Positions 1 through 9,073 of a stretch of DNA of 64,000 nt are shown piece by piece. The DNA comes from Pelomonas saccharophila_A. Lineage in GTDB: Bacteria; Pseudomonadota; Gammaproteobacteria; Burkholderiales; Burkholderiaceae_C. The stretch spans positions 62,001 through 126,000 of the forward strand of contig NZ_JAVDXU010000003.1 in assembly GCF_031458095.1 (NCBI RefSeq), read 5' to 3'. The translations under genes and the position numbers were made by a program. Within the stretch, counting starts at the first letter, position 1, and each line of letters opens with the position of its first letter. A model generated the notes under the pieces. That model did no database searches and was not told where the DNA came from. It saw only the letters and a program-made list of their open reading frames with translations.

Positions 1-635
1 TGCAGGTCCATGCCGTAGACGAGGGAGCCGTCGAGCTTGGGTTTGGTGTCCAGCCGCTTCATCGGTTTGCCCGCCAGCGTCCAGTCCTTGGCGGGCTTGA
101 GCTGGATGTCGGCCGGCGCGGCCAGCTCGGCGGCCTCGGCGGCCAGCTGGCCATAACTCAGCTTCTTGCCGGCGTGCAGCACCCAGCCCCTGGCCGTCGT
201 GCATTCGACGACCGACACCTGCCACTGGTTGGCGGCGGCCTGGATCAGCAGGGCCCGGGCCAGGGCCCCGCCCTTGCGCACATACTCGTGCGACTCACGC
301 ACGCCGCGGCTGCCACCGGTGCTCATGCTGCCCCAGGCGCGGTTGCGCGCCAGGTTCTGGCCCGGCGTCGGGTACTCGGTCTTGACCTTGCTCCAGTCGC
401 ACTCGAGCTCCTCGGCGACGAGCTGGGCCAGGCCGGTCAGCGTGCCCTGCCCCATCTCGGACCGCGCGATGCGGATGACGGTGGTTTCATCGGGCAAGAC
501 CTGCACCCAGGCGTTCAGCTCGGGCGCGGCCTCGGCCTGCTGGGCCAGACCGGGCACATGGAAGCCCACCATCAGGCCACCGGCGGCCGCCGAAGTCGTG
601 TGCAGGAAGGACCTGCGCGAGAGGACGGCGCTCAT
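1..635 (-). CDS. Molybdopterin-binding subunit of a xanthine dehydrogenase/isoquinoline oxidoreductase-type enzyme (N-terminal part, runs off the window)
   Basis: The first 211 or so residues of a large molybdenum hydroxylase subunit, reading leftward out of the window. It begins with a twin-arginine signal (SRRSFL followed by a small-residue hydrophobic stretch), so the enzyme is probably exported folded with its cofactor. The family marker RSEMGQGTLTGL follows near residues 55-70; the corresponding region of the full-length homologue at 1830-4130 reads RSEMGQGVRTSLP. The start ATG overlaps the stop of the upstream 2Fe-2S subunit gene by four bases (ATGA), indicating translational coupling. 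Such two-subunit enzymes hydroxylate aldehydes or N-heterocycles and pass electrons through the 2Fe-2S subunit; the substrate cannot be told from sequence. Confidence 0.9.
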   Translation of the reverse strand, partial: MSAVLSRRSFLHTTSAAAGGLMVGFHVPGLAQQAEAAPELNAWVQVLPDETTVIRIARSEMGQGTLTGLAQLVAEELECDWSKVKTEYPTPGQNLARNRAWGSMSTGGSRGVRESHEYVRKGGALARALLIQAAANQWQVSVVECTTARGWVLHAGKKLSYGQLAAEAAELAAPADIQLKPAKDWTLAGKPMKRLDTKPKLDGSLVYGMDL

Positions 636-1126
636 GCCTGACCTCCGTCAATGACGATGGGGATCTGCTTGCGCTGCACCTGGCCGGCGGCCAGATGGAT
701 GGCGGCGCGCACGCGGTTGTAGGTGCCGCAGCGACAGATATTGGTCATGGCAGCGTCGATGTCGGCATCGGTGGGCTTGGGCTTGGCTTTCAGCAGGGCG
801 GCGGCGGCCATCAGCATGCCGCTCTGGCAGAAGCCGCACTGCGGCACATCCAGCGCATCCCAGGCCTTCTGCAATGGGTGCGAGGCATTGGGCGCCAGGC
901 CCTCGATGGTGGTGATCTTCTGCGCCGACGTCAGCGCCGAGGCCGGCATCACGCAGCTGCGCACCGGCGCGCCGTCGACATGGACCGTGCAGGCCCCGCA
1001 CTGCGCGACACCGCAGCCATATTTGGTGCCCGTGAGGCTGAGCTGCTCGCGCAGCACCCAGAGCAGGGGCGTGTCGGCTTCCGCCTCGAACTGCACCCGC
1101 TTGCCGTTGACCGTCAACTCCGCCAT
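632..1126 (-). CDS. (2Fe-2S)-binding subunit of molybdenum hydroxylase
   Basis: A 164-residue electron-transfer subunit with two iron-sulfur domains: a plant-ferredoxin-like N-terminal cluster site (YGCGVAQCGACTVHVDG) and a C-terminal four-helix domain with GFCQSGM and CRCGTY. I chose the start at MAELTVNGKRV because GGGAG lies about 7 bases upstream; a start five codons earlier is possible. It is coupled to the molybdopterin subunit that follows and diverges from a second, related pair at 1366-4130. No FAD subunit is present, which is typical of the IorAB/aldehyde dehydrogenase-like branch that uses external acceptors. Confidence 0.92.
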   Translation of the reverse strand: MAELTVNGKRVQFEAEADTPLLWVLREQLSLTGTKYGCGVAQCGACTVHVDGAPVRSCVMPASALTSAQKITTIEGLAPNASHPLQKAWDALDVPQCGFCQSGMLMAAAALLKAKPKPTDADIDAAMTNICRCGTYNRVRAAIHLAAGQVQRKQIPIVIDGGQA

Positions 1127-1365
1127 GCCGCTTGCTCCCATCCGCCAACGCTGGCGGGCGCGGGGCAGCCTAGCAGCATCGACCCCCTTCTGTCTTCAGG
1201 ATGCTCGTCCGGTAACGCCCATCGCTTCGCATTGGCGCTGGCACAGAGGCTGGACGAGCGCCCGCGCTGAGCCGCCAGCAGGTTTGGCCGGAAACGTGTA
1301 GCGTTCGCGGCTGCTGTAGCCGAATGCGCCGGTTCTGCGCAGGTTTGCTATCTGTGGAGACTTCG
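1127..1365. promoter_or_regulatory. Divergent intergenic region between two molybdenum hydroxylase operons
   Basis: About 240 bases without a credible gene separate two divergent operons of the same enzyme family, so it must hold both promoters. GGAGA at 1356-1360 is a good ribosome binding site for the rightward operon. I see no convincing -35/-10 pair or operator. Confidence 0.5.
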
Positions 1366-1833
1366 ATGACGACATTGCAGATCAATGGACAGTCGATGAC
1401 GGTGGAGGCCGGCGAGGACACCCCGCTGCTGTGGGTGCTGCGTGACCACCTCGGCATGACCGGCACCAAGTTCGGCTGCGGCCTGGCGCTGTGCGGCGCC
1501 TGCACCGTGCATCTGGACGGCCAGCCCGTGCGAGCCTGCCAGACGCCGCTGTCCGCCGCGACCGGCAAGCGCGTCGTGACGATCGAGGGTGTGGGCGCCA
1601 CCAAGGCCGGTCAGGCCGTGCAGCACGCCTGGGTCAAGCTCGGCGTACCGCAGTGCGGCTACTGCCAGGCAGGTCAGATCATGAGCGCGACGGCCCTGCT
1701 GGAGCAAAAGCCCAAGCCCACCGACGCCGACATCGACGCGGCCATGAGCGGCAATCTGTGCCGCTGCGGCACCTACACGCGCATCCGCAGCGCGATCAAG
1801 ACGGCCGCCGGCCTGGAAGGCGGTGCCGCATGA
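1366..1833 (+). CDS. (2Fe-2S)-binding subunit of molybdenum hydroxylase (second copy)
   Basis: A 155-residue paralogue of the subunit at 632-1126, with the same two cluster motifs: FGCGLALCGACTVHLDG in the N-terminal ferredoxin fold and GYCQAGQ plus NLCRCGTY in the C-terminal domain. The ATG at 1366 is preceded by GGAGA with 5 bases spacing, which favours it over the in-frame ATG at 1324. Its stop overlaps the start of the molybdopterin subunit gene by four bases. It passes electrons from the molybdenum site of that partner to an external acceptor. Confidence 0.93.
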   Translation: MTTLQINGQSMTVEAGEDTPLLWVLRDHLGMTGTKFGCGLALCGACTVHLDGQPVRACQTPLSAATGKRVVTIEGVGATKAGQAVQHAWVKLGVPQCGYCQAGQIMSATALLEQKPKPTDADIDAAMSGNLCRCGTYTRIRSAIKTAAGLEGGAA

Positions 1834-4130
1834 ACGCCTCTGTCCCCCATGGTCATCTCACGCGGCGCAGCCTGCTGGGCTTCACGGGCCTGGTGCTGGG
1901 CATCGGCCTGCCCGGCTTTGCACTGGGCGCCGACGAACCCAAGAAATACGGCGGCGACGGCATGCCCCACGGCATCCAGGACAGCCCACGCACCTTCGTC
2001 GCGATTGCGCCCGACGGCACGGTCAGCATCATCGTCAACCGCTCCGAGATGGGCCAGGGCGTGCGCACCAGCCTGCCCAAGGTGCTGGCCGACGAGCTGG
2101 GGGCTGACTTCGCCCGCGTCAAGGTCCTGCAGGCCCCTGGCGATGAAGAGAAATACGGCAACCAGGACACCGACGGCTCGCGCAGCATGCGGCACTGGTT
2201 CATGCCCATGCGCCGCTGCGGCGCGGCCGCCCGCGCCATGCTGGAACTGGCCGCAGCCCAGGCCTGGGGCGTGCCGGTCGCCGAGGTGCAGGCGGCCAAC
2301 CATGCGGTCACGCACAAGGCCAGCGGCCGCTCGCTGGGCTATGGCGCGCTGGCCGAAGCGGCCGCGAAGCTGGACGTCCCCAAGGGCGAGGCGCTCAAGC
2401 TCAAGGATCCCAAGGACTTCCGCTACATCGGCAAGCAGGACAGCCATCTCGTTGACGCCGAGGTCATCGTCACCGGCAAGTCGCAATACGGCATCGACAC
2501 GCGGCTGCCGGGCATGCTGTACGCCGTCGTCGCGCGACCGCCGGTGCTGGGCGGCAAGCTCAAGTCCGTGGACTCGTCCGAGGCGCTGAAGGTGCCAGGC
2601 GTCGTCAAGGTCATCGAGCTGGCGGGCACGCCGCCGCCGGCCGAGTTCCAGCCGCTGGGCGGCGTGGCCGTCGTTGCCAAGGACACCTGGGCCGCGATGA
2701 AGGGCCGCGAGGCGCTGAAGATCGTCTGGGACGACGGCGAGCATGCGAGCTATGACTCGGTCGCCTTTCGCAAGGAGCTGGAGGCCGCCGTGGCCAAGCC
2801 TGGCGGCAAAGTGGTGCGCGATGACGGCGATACCCAGGCCGCCCTGGGCAAGGCCGCCAAGCGCGTGACGGCGGACTACTACGTACCCCATCTCGCGCAC
2901 GCGACGATGGAGCCGCCCGCAGCCACCGCGCGCCTCGTGGATGGGCGCTGCGAGGTCTGGACCTCGGTGCAGTCGCCCCAGGCCGCGCGCGAGCGCGTCG
3001 CCAAGCGCCTCGGCTTGGACATCGACAAGGTGACGGTCCATGTCACGCTGCTGGGCGGTGGTTTCGGCCGCAAGTCCAAGCCCGACTTCGCCGTCGAGGC
3101 GGCGCTCGTGTCGCAGGCCATGCAGGGCGTGCCGGTGAAGCTGACCTGGACCCGCGAGGACGACCTGCATCACGACTACTTCCACACCGTCACCGCCCAG
3201 CACCTGGAAGCGGGGCTGGACGCCAGGGGTCGGGTCACCGCCTGGCTGCAACGCGCGGCCGAGCCGACCATCCTGTCCATCTTCGCGCCCGACCCCAAGC
3301 AGCTGGCGGAGTTCGAACTGGGCCTCGGGCTGATCAACCTCCCCTATGCCATCCCGAATGTGCGCATCGAGAACCCGGCCGCGACGGCGCATGCGCGCAT
3401 CGGCTGGCTGCGCTCCGTCAACAACATCCAGCATGCCTTCGCGGCCCAGTCCTTCGTCGCCGAACTGGCCCACGCGGCCAAGCGCGACCACCGTGACTAC
3501 CTGCTGGAACTGCTCGGCCCGCCGGCGCAGATCCCGCCGCCGCAACTGGGCGACGGCTGGAACCATGGCGAGTCACCCAAGCTCTACCCGGTCGACACGG
3601 GCCGCCTGCGCGGCGTCATCGAACGCGTGTCCAAGGAGGCCGGCTGGGGCCGCAAGCTGCAGGGCGGAAAAGGTTGGGGCCAGGGCCTGGCGGCCAACTA
3701 CAGCTTCGTGACCTATATGGCCGTCGTCGTCGAGGTACGCGTCAGTGCCAAGGGCGAGCTCAGCATCCCGCGCATCGACGTGGCGCTGGACTGTGGCCCG
3801 GCCATCAACCCGGACCGCATCCGCTCCCAGGTCGAGGGCGCCTGCATCATGGGCTTGAGCCAGGCGCTGTACAGCGAGATCACCTTCAAGAACGGCCGCG
3901 TCGAGCAAAGCAACTATCACGACTACGAGATCGCGAGGCTCAACATCGCGCCCAAGAAGATCGCCGTGCACATCATGCCGAGCAAGGGCTATGACGAGCC
4001 GCTGGGGGGCGTCGGCGAGCCGGCCATCGGGCCGATCGCGCCAGCACTGATGAACGCGATCTTCGCGGCCACGGGCAAGCGCATCCGGCAGCTGCCGTTG
4101 AAGGACCAGCTGACGGCGAAGAAGGCCTGA
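1830..4130 (+). CDS. Molybdopterin-binding subunit of xanthine dehydrogenase/isoquinoline oxidoreductase-type enzyme
   Basis: A complete 766-residue catalytic subunit. A Tat signal (TRRSLLGFTGLVLG) lies in the first 30 residues. RSEMGQGVRTSLP, LGGGFGRKSKPDF and the C-terminal GGVGEPAIGPIAPAL are conserved cofactor-binding segments of the family; the glutamate in GVGEP corresponds to the catalytic base. The in-frame ORF extends upstream to 1491, but that part overlaps the preceding subunit in another frame, and the ATGA junction at 1830-1833 marks the real start. Enzyme class is secure; the substrate (aldehyde, N-heteroaromatic or other) is unknown. Confidence 0.93.
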   Translation: MNASVPHGHLTRRSLLGFTGLVLGIGLPGFALGADEPKKYGGDGMPHGIQDSPRTFVAIAPDGTVSIIVNRSEMGQGVRTSLPKVLADELGADFARVKVLQAPGDEEKYGNQDTDGSRSMRHWFMPMRRCGAAARAMLELAAAQAWGVPVAEVQAANHAVTHKASGRSLGYGALAEAAAKLDVPKGEALKLKDPKDFRYIGKQDSHLVDAEVIVTGKSQYGIDTRLPGMLYAVVARPPVLGGKLKSVDSSEALKVPGVVKVIELAGTPPPAEFQPLGGVAVVAKDTWAAMKGREALKIVWDDGEHASYDSVAFRKELEAAVAKPGGKVVRDDGDTQAALGKAAKRVTADYYVPHLAHATMEPPAATARLVDGRCEVWTSVQSPQAARERVAKRLGLDIDKVTVHVTLLGGGFGRKSKPDFAVEAALVSQAMQGVPVKLTWTREDDLHHDYFHTVTAQHLEAGLDARGRVTAWLQRAAEPTILSIFAPDPKQLAEFELGLGLINLPYAIPNVRIENPAATAHARIGWLRSVNNIQHAFAAQSFVAELAHAAKRDHRDYLLELLGPPAQIPPPQLGDGWNHGESPKLYPVDTGRLRGVIERVSKEAGWGRKLQGGKGWGQGLAANYSFVTYMAVVVEVRVSAKGELSIPRIDVALDCGPAINPDRIRSQVEGACIMGLSQALYSEITFKNGRVEQSNYHDYEIARLNIAPKKIAVHIMPSKGYDEPLGGVGEPAIGPIAPALMNAIFAATGKRIRQLPLKDQLTAKKA

Positions 4131-4180
4131 GGCGGCGGCGGGTCCTGGACTGACCGCCGCAATTCGACTGGAGAAGACAC

Positions 4181-4960
4181 ATGGCTAAGGCAGGCAAGGT
4201 CGCGCTGATCACCGGCGCCGGCACAGGTGTTGGCGCCGCCACCGCGCTGATGCTGGCCGGCAAGGGCTACGACCTGCTGATCAACTATTCGCGCAGTGCC
4301 AATGACGCCGAAGCCAGCGCCGCGGCCTGCCGTGCGGCCGGGGCCGACGTGCTCGTCAAGCAGGGCGATGTGGCGCAGGACGCCGACTGCCGCGCAATGG
4401 CGCAGGCCGCGCTGGAGCGCTGGGGCCGCATCGACGCGCTAGTGAACGACGCCGGCGTGTCGGTGTTCGGCGCCGCGGCCGACTGGGACGCGTTGGACGC
4501 AGACACCTTCCAGCGCATCCTGGCCGTCAATGCGCTGGGCAGCTTCCAGATGGTGCGCGCCTGCGTCGCCGCGCTGAAAGCCGCGCGGGGCTGCATCGTC
4601 AACGTGTCGTCGGTGGCCGGCGCGCTGGGCGTGGGCTCGTCCATGCCCTATATCGCGTCCAAGGGCGCCATCAACGCGATGACGCTGCACCTGGCCCGGT
4701 CCCTGGCACCCGCCGTGCGCGTGAACGCCGTGTGCCCTGGCCTCATCACGTCACGCTGGTTCGTGCAGGGCGTGGGGCAACAAGGCTACGAGGCGGGCCT
4801 GAAGGCCTATGAAGCCGGCGTGCCGCTGCAGCGCGCCTGCTCCCCCGAGGACGTGGCGGAAGCCATCGTCTGGCTGGTGGACGGGGCCCGCACGGTGACC
4901 GGTGAGCTGCTGATGCTAGACAGCGGCATGCACCTGGCTGGCGTGAAGCCACCGCGCTGA
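4181..4960 (+). CDS. SDR family NAD(P)-dependent oxidoreductase
   Basis: A 259-residue classical short-chain dehydrogenase. The nucleotide-binding motif is TGAGTGVGAA near residues 11-20, the structural motif is NDAG (usually NNAG), the catalytic serine lies in VNVSSVAG, and the active-site pair is YIASK. GGAGAAG precedes the ATG. It follows the molybdenum hydroxylase gene by 50 bases and could be co-transcribed, suggesting a carbonyl/alcohol oxidoreduction in the same pathway, but that is an inference. Confidence 0.92.
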   Translation: MAKAGKVALITGAGTGVGAATALMLAGKGYDLLINYSRSANDAEASAAACRAAGADVLVKQGDVAQDADCRAMAQAALERWGRIDALVNDAGVSVFGAAADWDALDADTFQRILAVNALGSFQMVRACVAALKAARGCIVNVSSVAGALGVGSSMPYIASKGAINAMTLHLARSLAPAVRVNAVCPGLITSRWFVQGVGQQGYEAGLKAYEAGVPLQRACSPEDVAEAIVWLVDGARTVTGELLMLDSGMHLAGVKPPR

Positions 4961-4967
4961 GTCACGC

Positions 4968-5654
4968 TCATTGCGGCTCCGCAATCCGATACCCCACCCC
5001 CGGCTCCGTCAGCAGTACGCAGGGCTCGGCCGGGTCGACCTCGAGCTTGGCGCGCAGCTGGCCCATGTAGAGGCGCAGGTAATGGGTCTGCTCGGTCGCG
5101 TCGGCGCCCCAGACGTCGGCCAGCAGGCGGCGGTGGGTGACGACCTGGCCGGCCTGGCGCACCAGGCGGGCCAGCAGCTTGAACTCGGTGGGCGTCAGGC
5201 GCATGTCGGCGCCGTCACGACGTACGCGGTGAGCGGCCAGGTCGACCTCCAGGCCGGCGCGGCGGTACATCGTGATGGCCGGCTGGGCCACGGTGCCGCG
5301 GTGGCGCAGGGCCACGCGCAGCCGCGCCAGCAGCTCGCCGATGCCGAAAGGCTTGACGAGATAGTCGTCCGCGCCGGCATCGAGCAGGCGGATTTTCTGG
5401 CCCTCGACCTGGCGCGCCGAGATGACGATCAGGGGCGTCGAGCGCTCGCGGCGCAGGGCCTGCAACAGCTCCTCGCCATCGCCGTCGGGCAGGCCGAGGT
5501 CGAGCAGCACGGCGTCGAGATGCCCGGCATGGGCCAGCTGGGCCATGGCATCGGCCAGGCTGGCGGCCGTCAGCACCTCATAGCCTTCGACGGCCAGGGC
5601 CTCCTTCAGCGTCACCCGCAGTTCGCGGTCGTCTTCGACCAGCAATAGCTTCAT
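4968..5654 (-). CDS. kdpE: KdpE-like OmpR-family response regulator
   Basis: A 228-residue DNA-binding response regulator. The receiver domain (residues 1-115) has the acidic pocket VEDD, the phosphoacceptor in LLDLGLPDGDG, and the lysine in LVKPFGIGELLARL. The C-terminal winged helix contains LTPTEFKLLARLV and ends in LTEPGVGYRI. The wording of both domains (DLGLPDGDG, KPFGIGEL, HYLRLYMGQLR) is that of KdpE, the regulator of the high-affinity potassium transporter Kdp. It is translationally coupled (ATGA) to the kinase gene upstream. No kdpFABC genes are in the window. Confidence 0.85.
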   Translation of the reverse strand: MKLLLVEDDRELRVTLKEALAVEGYEVLTAASLADAMAQLAHAGHLDAVLLDLGLPDGDGEELLQALRRERSTPLIVISARQVEGQKIRLLDAGADDYLVKPFGIGELLARLRVALRHRGTVAQPAITMYRRAGLEVDLAAHRVRRDGADMRLTPTEFKLLARLVRQAGQVVTHRRLLADVWGADATEQTHYLRLYMGQLRAKLEVDPAEPCVLLTEPGVGYRIAEPQ

Positions 5655-6934
5655 GCCTGTGCCTCCGGCAACTCGGGGGCGTCGCGCAGTGGCAAGCGCA
5701 ATTCGAAACTGCAGCCACCGTGGCCGCGCGGGCGCAGGCTCAAGCTGCCCTCATGCGCCTGGGCAATTGCGCGGCACAGGGCCAGGCCCACGCCCGAGCC
5801 CGGTGGACGCTGGGCAAAGGCGGCCAGGTCGCCGCGCTGGAAGGCGTCGAAGACGCGATCGCGCCAGGCCGGGTCTATGCCCGGGCCGCGGTCGCGCACG
5901 GCGAACAGGGCCTCGCCGCCCAGGCGGCGCACGACCAGCTCGACCGGCGCCGTGGCCGGGCTGTACTTCAGGGCGTTGTCGACGAGGTTATCCAGCAACT
6001 GAGACATCAGGGCCGCATCACACCACAGCAGCGGCAACCCGGGCTCGATGCGCGCCTTGACGCGCTCGCCGTCGGGCCGGCGGCGCACGCGGCGCAGGGC
6101 CGCGCCGACGATCTCCTCGGCCGACTCCCAGTCGCAGCGCAGCGCCACGCCGGGCGCGCCCAGGCGGGCCAGTTGCAGCGTGTTGTCGGTCAGGCGCACC
6201 AGGCGGGCGGTCTCGTCGACGATGCGGCCGGCCAGCTCGCTGCGCTGGGTCGCCGTCAAGCGGTCGCCCTGGGTCTGCAGGGCCGAGGCCGAGCCCATGA
6301 TGGTGGCCAGTGGCGTGCGGTAGTCGTGCGAGATGGCGGCCAGCATGGCGTTGCGGGTGGACTGGGTCTCGGCCAGCTCACCGGCCAGGCGGGCCTCGTC
6401 CTGCACGCGGCGGCGCTGCAGGGCCAGGCCCATCTGGTCGCACAGGGCCTGGGCATGGGCGAGGTGGTCCGGCGGCAGGGCTTGCGTGCCCAGGCCGCGC
6501 AGCGTGACGGCGCCCAGGGCCGCGTCACGGCCACGCAGCGGCAGGTAGAGATCGGGCTCCTCGGCGTGATGGTGGGTGCCGGGGCCCAGGGCGCGGCCGC
6601 TGTCGGCACAAAGCTGCAGGCCGGCCAGCGCATTGGCGTCGGGCTCGCCGACGACGATGTCCTGCGCACCCGGGGACGGCCGCAGCAGCGCCGCGGTGGC
6701 GAAGCCGGTGTTGCCGGCCAGGGCCTGCAGCAGCTCGTGGACATGGACCTCGGGCTGGTCGGCGTCGCGCATCAGGTCGCCGAACTCGCGCAGGGCGCGC
6801 TCCAGCTGGGCGGCCCGCTGCGCGGCGCGCAGGCCCTCCCAGGCCTGGCGCAGCTTCCAGCCCACCCAGGCAAGCGCCATCAGCGAGCCGGTGGCGATCC
6901 AGGGCAGGAACTGGACAAGGGGACGGGACATCAT
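5651..6934 (-). CDS. KdpD-like sensor histidine kinase lacking the N-terminal Kdp sensor domains
   Basis: A 427-residue kinase. One hydrophobic segment (about residues 9-26), a GAF-like region (about 60-175), a HisKA helix with the phosphoacceptor His203 in AISHDYRTPLATI, and a HATPase domain with DNALKYS, RDRGPGID and GSGVGLAL. The catalytic half matches KdpD, but KdpD is normally about 900 residues with an N-terminal nucleotide/USP region and four membrane helices, all absent here. It therefore partners the KdpE-like regulator but probably senses something through its GAF domain or single anchor. The start is a double ATG. Confidence 0.85.
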   Translation of the reverse strand: MMSRPLVQFLPWIATGSLMALAWVGWKLRQAWEGLRAAQRAAQLERALREFGDLMRDADQPEVHVHELLQALAGNTGFATAALLRPSPGAQDIVVGEPDANALAGLQLCADSGRALGPGTHHHAEEPDLYLPLRGRDAALGAVTLRGLGTQALPPDHLAHAQALCDQMGLALQRRRVQDEARLAGELAETQSTRNAMLAAISHDYRTPLATIMGSASALQTQGDRLTATQRSELAGRIVDETARLVRLTDNTLQLARLGAPGVALRCDWESAEEIVGAALRRVRRRPDGERVKARIEPGLPLLWCDAALMSQLLDNLVDNALKYSPATAPVELVVRRLGGEALFAVRDRGPGIDPAWRDRVFDAFQRGDLAAFAQRPPGSGVGLALCRAIAQAHEGSLSLRPRGHGGCSFELRLPLRDAPELPEAQA

Positions 6935-6946
6935 GGGCGACGCAGT

Positions 6947-9037
6947 TTAGGTGGCCTCCACGACAACCTGGGCCGCCTCGGGCTTGGCGAAGCGGTCCTT
7001 CACCAGGCCGGCCAGCAGCACATCCACCAGCGTGCCGCCCTGCCCGCCCGCCTGCGAGCCACCGCCCACCAGCACCTCGGGCACCAGCTGCACGCCGGCA
7101 CCGGCCAGGGCCTGGGCGACCTGCACGATGGCGTAGTTGCCCGACTCCATGGAGCCGATCTTCTGGCGGATGACCTCGGCCTCGGCCTCACCGATGGCCA
7201 ACGTCCTGCCGGCCTCGGCCTGGCCGGTGACGCGCGTGACCTCGGCGTCGGCCTCGGCCGTGATCTTCTTGGAACGCGCCGCGCCGTCGGCCGTCTTCAC
7301 CGCGGCCTGCGCGTTGAACTCGGCCATCGCCACCTTGCGCTCGGCGTCCACCACCTGGGCCTGGGTGCGGGCCAAGGCAGTTGCCTGCTCGAGCTGCTGG
7401 CGTACGCCCTGGGCCTCCATCTGCGTCGTGAAGGTGACCTTTTCCTGCTCGGCCAGCTTGCGGTCGGTCAGGGTCTTCATCAACTCGGCCGGCGGCACGA
7501 TGTCGCCGATCAGCGTCTCGACGGCGCCGACGTCGTAAGCCTTCAAGGCCAGCGCAATCGCGGCCTTGGCCTCGGCCTGGCGCTCGCTGCGCTTCTTCAG
7601 GAAGTCGATGACATCCGAGTTCTGCGCCGCGTTGCGGAAGTAGTTGCCGATGGTGGGCTCCAGCACCTGCGTGACCAGGGCCTCCATGCTGCCGAAGCGG
7701 GCGATGACCTTGGGCGCGTCGTTGCGCGGGATGTGGATGATCTGGCTCACGTCCAGGTTGAAGGTGAAGCCGTCGGCCGAGCGCACGGTGATGGTCGACA
7801 GGTTGGCGTCCAGCTTGTGCGCCTCGGTCTTGCCGGTGGCCCAGTTCAGCACGACGTTGGCCGTCGGCACCACGCGCACCTTGTGCGTGTAGGTGTTGAT
7901 GGCGTATTTGCCGGGGTCGAGCACGTCCACCCACACGCCCTTCTCGCCGCGGCGGACCATGTTGGCATGGCGGAAGCCCTCGCCCGTCACGTCCACGCCG
8001 GGCTTGCCGACGAAGGCGACGACGACACCGACCGAGGCGATGGGCACCTCGGTCATGTCGATGATCTCGACGGTGGCAAACATCGGGTTGATGAAGTAGC
8101 GGCCGGCCAGCAGCACCTGCTCCTGCAGGCCCTTGGTGCCGCCGGCATTGACGAAGGATTGCGGGTCTTGATAGAGGTTGTGGCCCGGCACCTCGGGGCC
8201 GGCGATCTCGCCGGTCGTGAGAGATGCGCCTTCGCGGGTCGTCACGATGCCGACCTTGTTGTCGGGCACGTCGGTGACCTGCACCTGCATGACCTTGAAC
8301 AGCCCCGGGTTGATGCGGTACTTGCCTTGCGGGATGACGCTCATCTGCGGGCCGCGCTCGCCGCCGCCGGCCATGAAGGCGCGGGCGTCCTGGAAGCTGT
8401 CGCAAGCCACGGCGCGGCCGATGACGCGGCCACCCGCGAGCGGCTTGCCATCGCGCGCTTCGACGATGCCGATCTTGCCGGGCTCGATGATGGTCATGCG
8501 CTCCAGGCGCACGGTGAACAGCAGGGTGTTGATGCGCCAGGCGCCCGGAGGCACGACGCTGGTCTGCAGGCCGCGCTCGCCGCTGGCGAGGAAGGCGCGG
8601 GCGTCCTGGAAGTTGTCGCAGTCGACATGGCGGGCCAGCACGCGGCCGTCAGGCAGCGGCAGGCCGTCGCAGGCCTCGACGACGCCGATGGCGTCATCGG
8701 GCACGACGGTGAACTTGACCAACTCGACCTCGTATTGCCACGGCCAAAGGCCCAGGTGCAGGCCCGGCGCCAGCGTGTCAGCCTGCAGGCCGGCTTCGCC
8801 GTAGAGGGCGACGATGCGGCCAGGCGGCAGTTCGCGATGGCGGCCGAACAGCACGAAGCCCTTGGTGACGGTGCCGATGGAGTCGTCCGGCACGATGACA
8901 AAGCCGAACAGGCGCAGGGTGCGCTTGTAGAAGACCAGGGCCAGCAGGGCTGCGACGGCCAGCGTCGTCAGCCCCGGATGCTCGACCGGAAAGAACAAGG
9001 CGTTCATGAGCAGAACGAGTGGTGAAGAGGCCTCCAC
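6947..9037 (-). CDS. SPFH-domain (flotillin-like) membrane protein with tandem N-terminal repeats
   Basis: A 696-residue protein. A membrane anchor at about residues 22-38 is followed by roughly five beta-rich repeats starting near residues 50, 113, 185, 258 and 332, each opening like PDDxIGxV and several containing CDxFQDARAF, GERGxQ and RIN. After them come an SPFH/band-7 core (about 400-500), an alpha-helical, Ala/Glu-rich coiled-coil region and a glycine-rich tail. SPFH proteins form large membrane-associated oligomers. The start is uncertain: GTG at 9037, or ATG at 9007; neither has a good ribosome binding site. The function of the repeat array is unknown. Confidence 0.8.
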   Translation of the reverse strand: MEASSPLVLLMNALFFPVEHPGLTTLAVAALLALVFYKRTLRLFGFVIVPDDSIGTVTKGFVLFGRHRELPPGRIVALYGEAGLQADTLAPGLHLGLWPWQYEVELVKFTVVPDDAIGVVEACDGLPLPDGRVLARHVDCDNFQDARAFLASGERGLQTSVVPPGAWRINTLLFTVRLERMTIIEPGKIGIVEARDGKPLAGGRVIGRAVACDSFQDARAFMAGGGERGPQMSVIPQGKYRINPGLFKVMQVQVTDVPDNKVGIVTTREGASLTTGEIAGPEVPGHNLYQDPQSFVNAGGTKGLQEQVLLAGRYFINPMFATVEIIDMTEVPIASVGVVVAFVGKPGVDVTGEGFRHANMVRRGEKGVWVDVLDPGKYAINTYTHKVRVVPTANVVLNWATGKTEAHKLDANLSTITVRSADGFTFNLDVSQIIHIPRNDAPKVIARFGSMEALVTQVLEPTIGNYFRNAAQNSDVIDFLKKRSERQAEAKAAIALALKAYDVGAVETLIGDIVPPAELMKTLTDRKLAEQEKVTFTTQMEAQGVRQQLEQATALARTQAQVVDAERKVAMAEFNAQAAVKTADGAARSKKITAEADAEVTRVTGQAEAGRTLAIGEAEAEVIRQKIGSMESGNYAIVQVAQALAGAGVQLVPEVLVGGGSQAGGQGGTLVDVLLAGLVKDRFAKPEAAQVVVEAT

Positions 9038-9073
9038 TCTCGTGGCGCCCGCATCAGGGGCGCATAAGGGACG

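Noticed and set aside
5720..9025. 1101-residue plus-strand ORF opposite the kinase and SPFH genes
   Set aside because: It is a long open antisense frame of GC-rich genes; it lacks a start with ribosome site, is rich in His/Gln/Ala/Gly repeats, and the minus-strand genes have clear domains.
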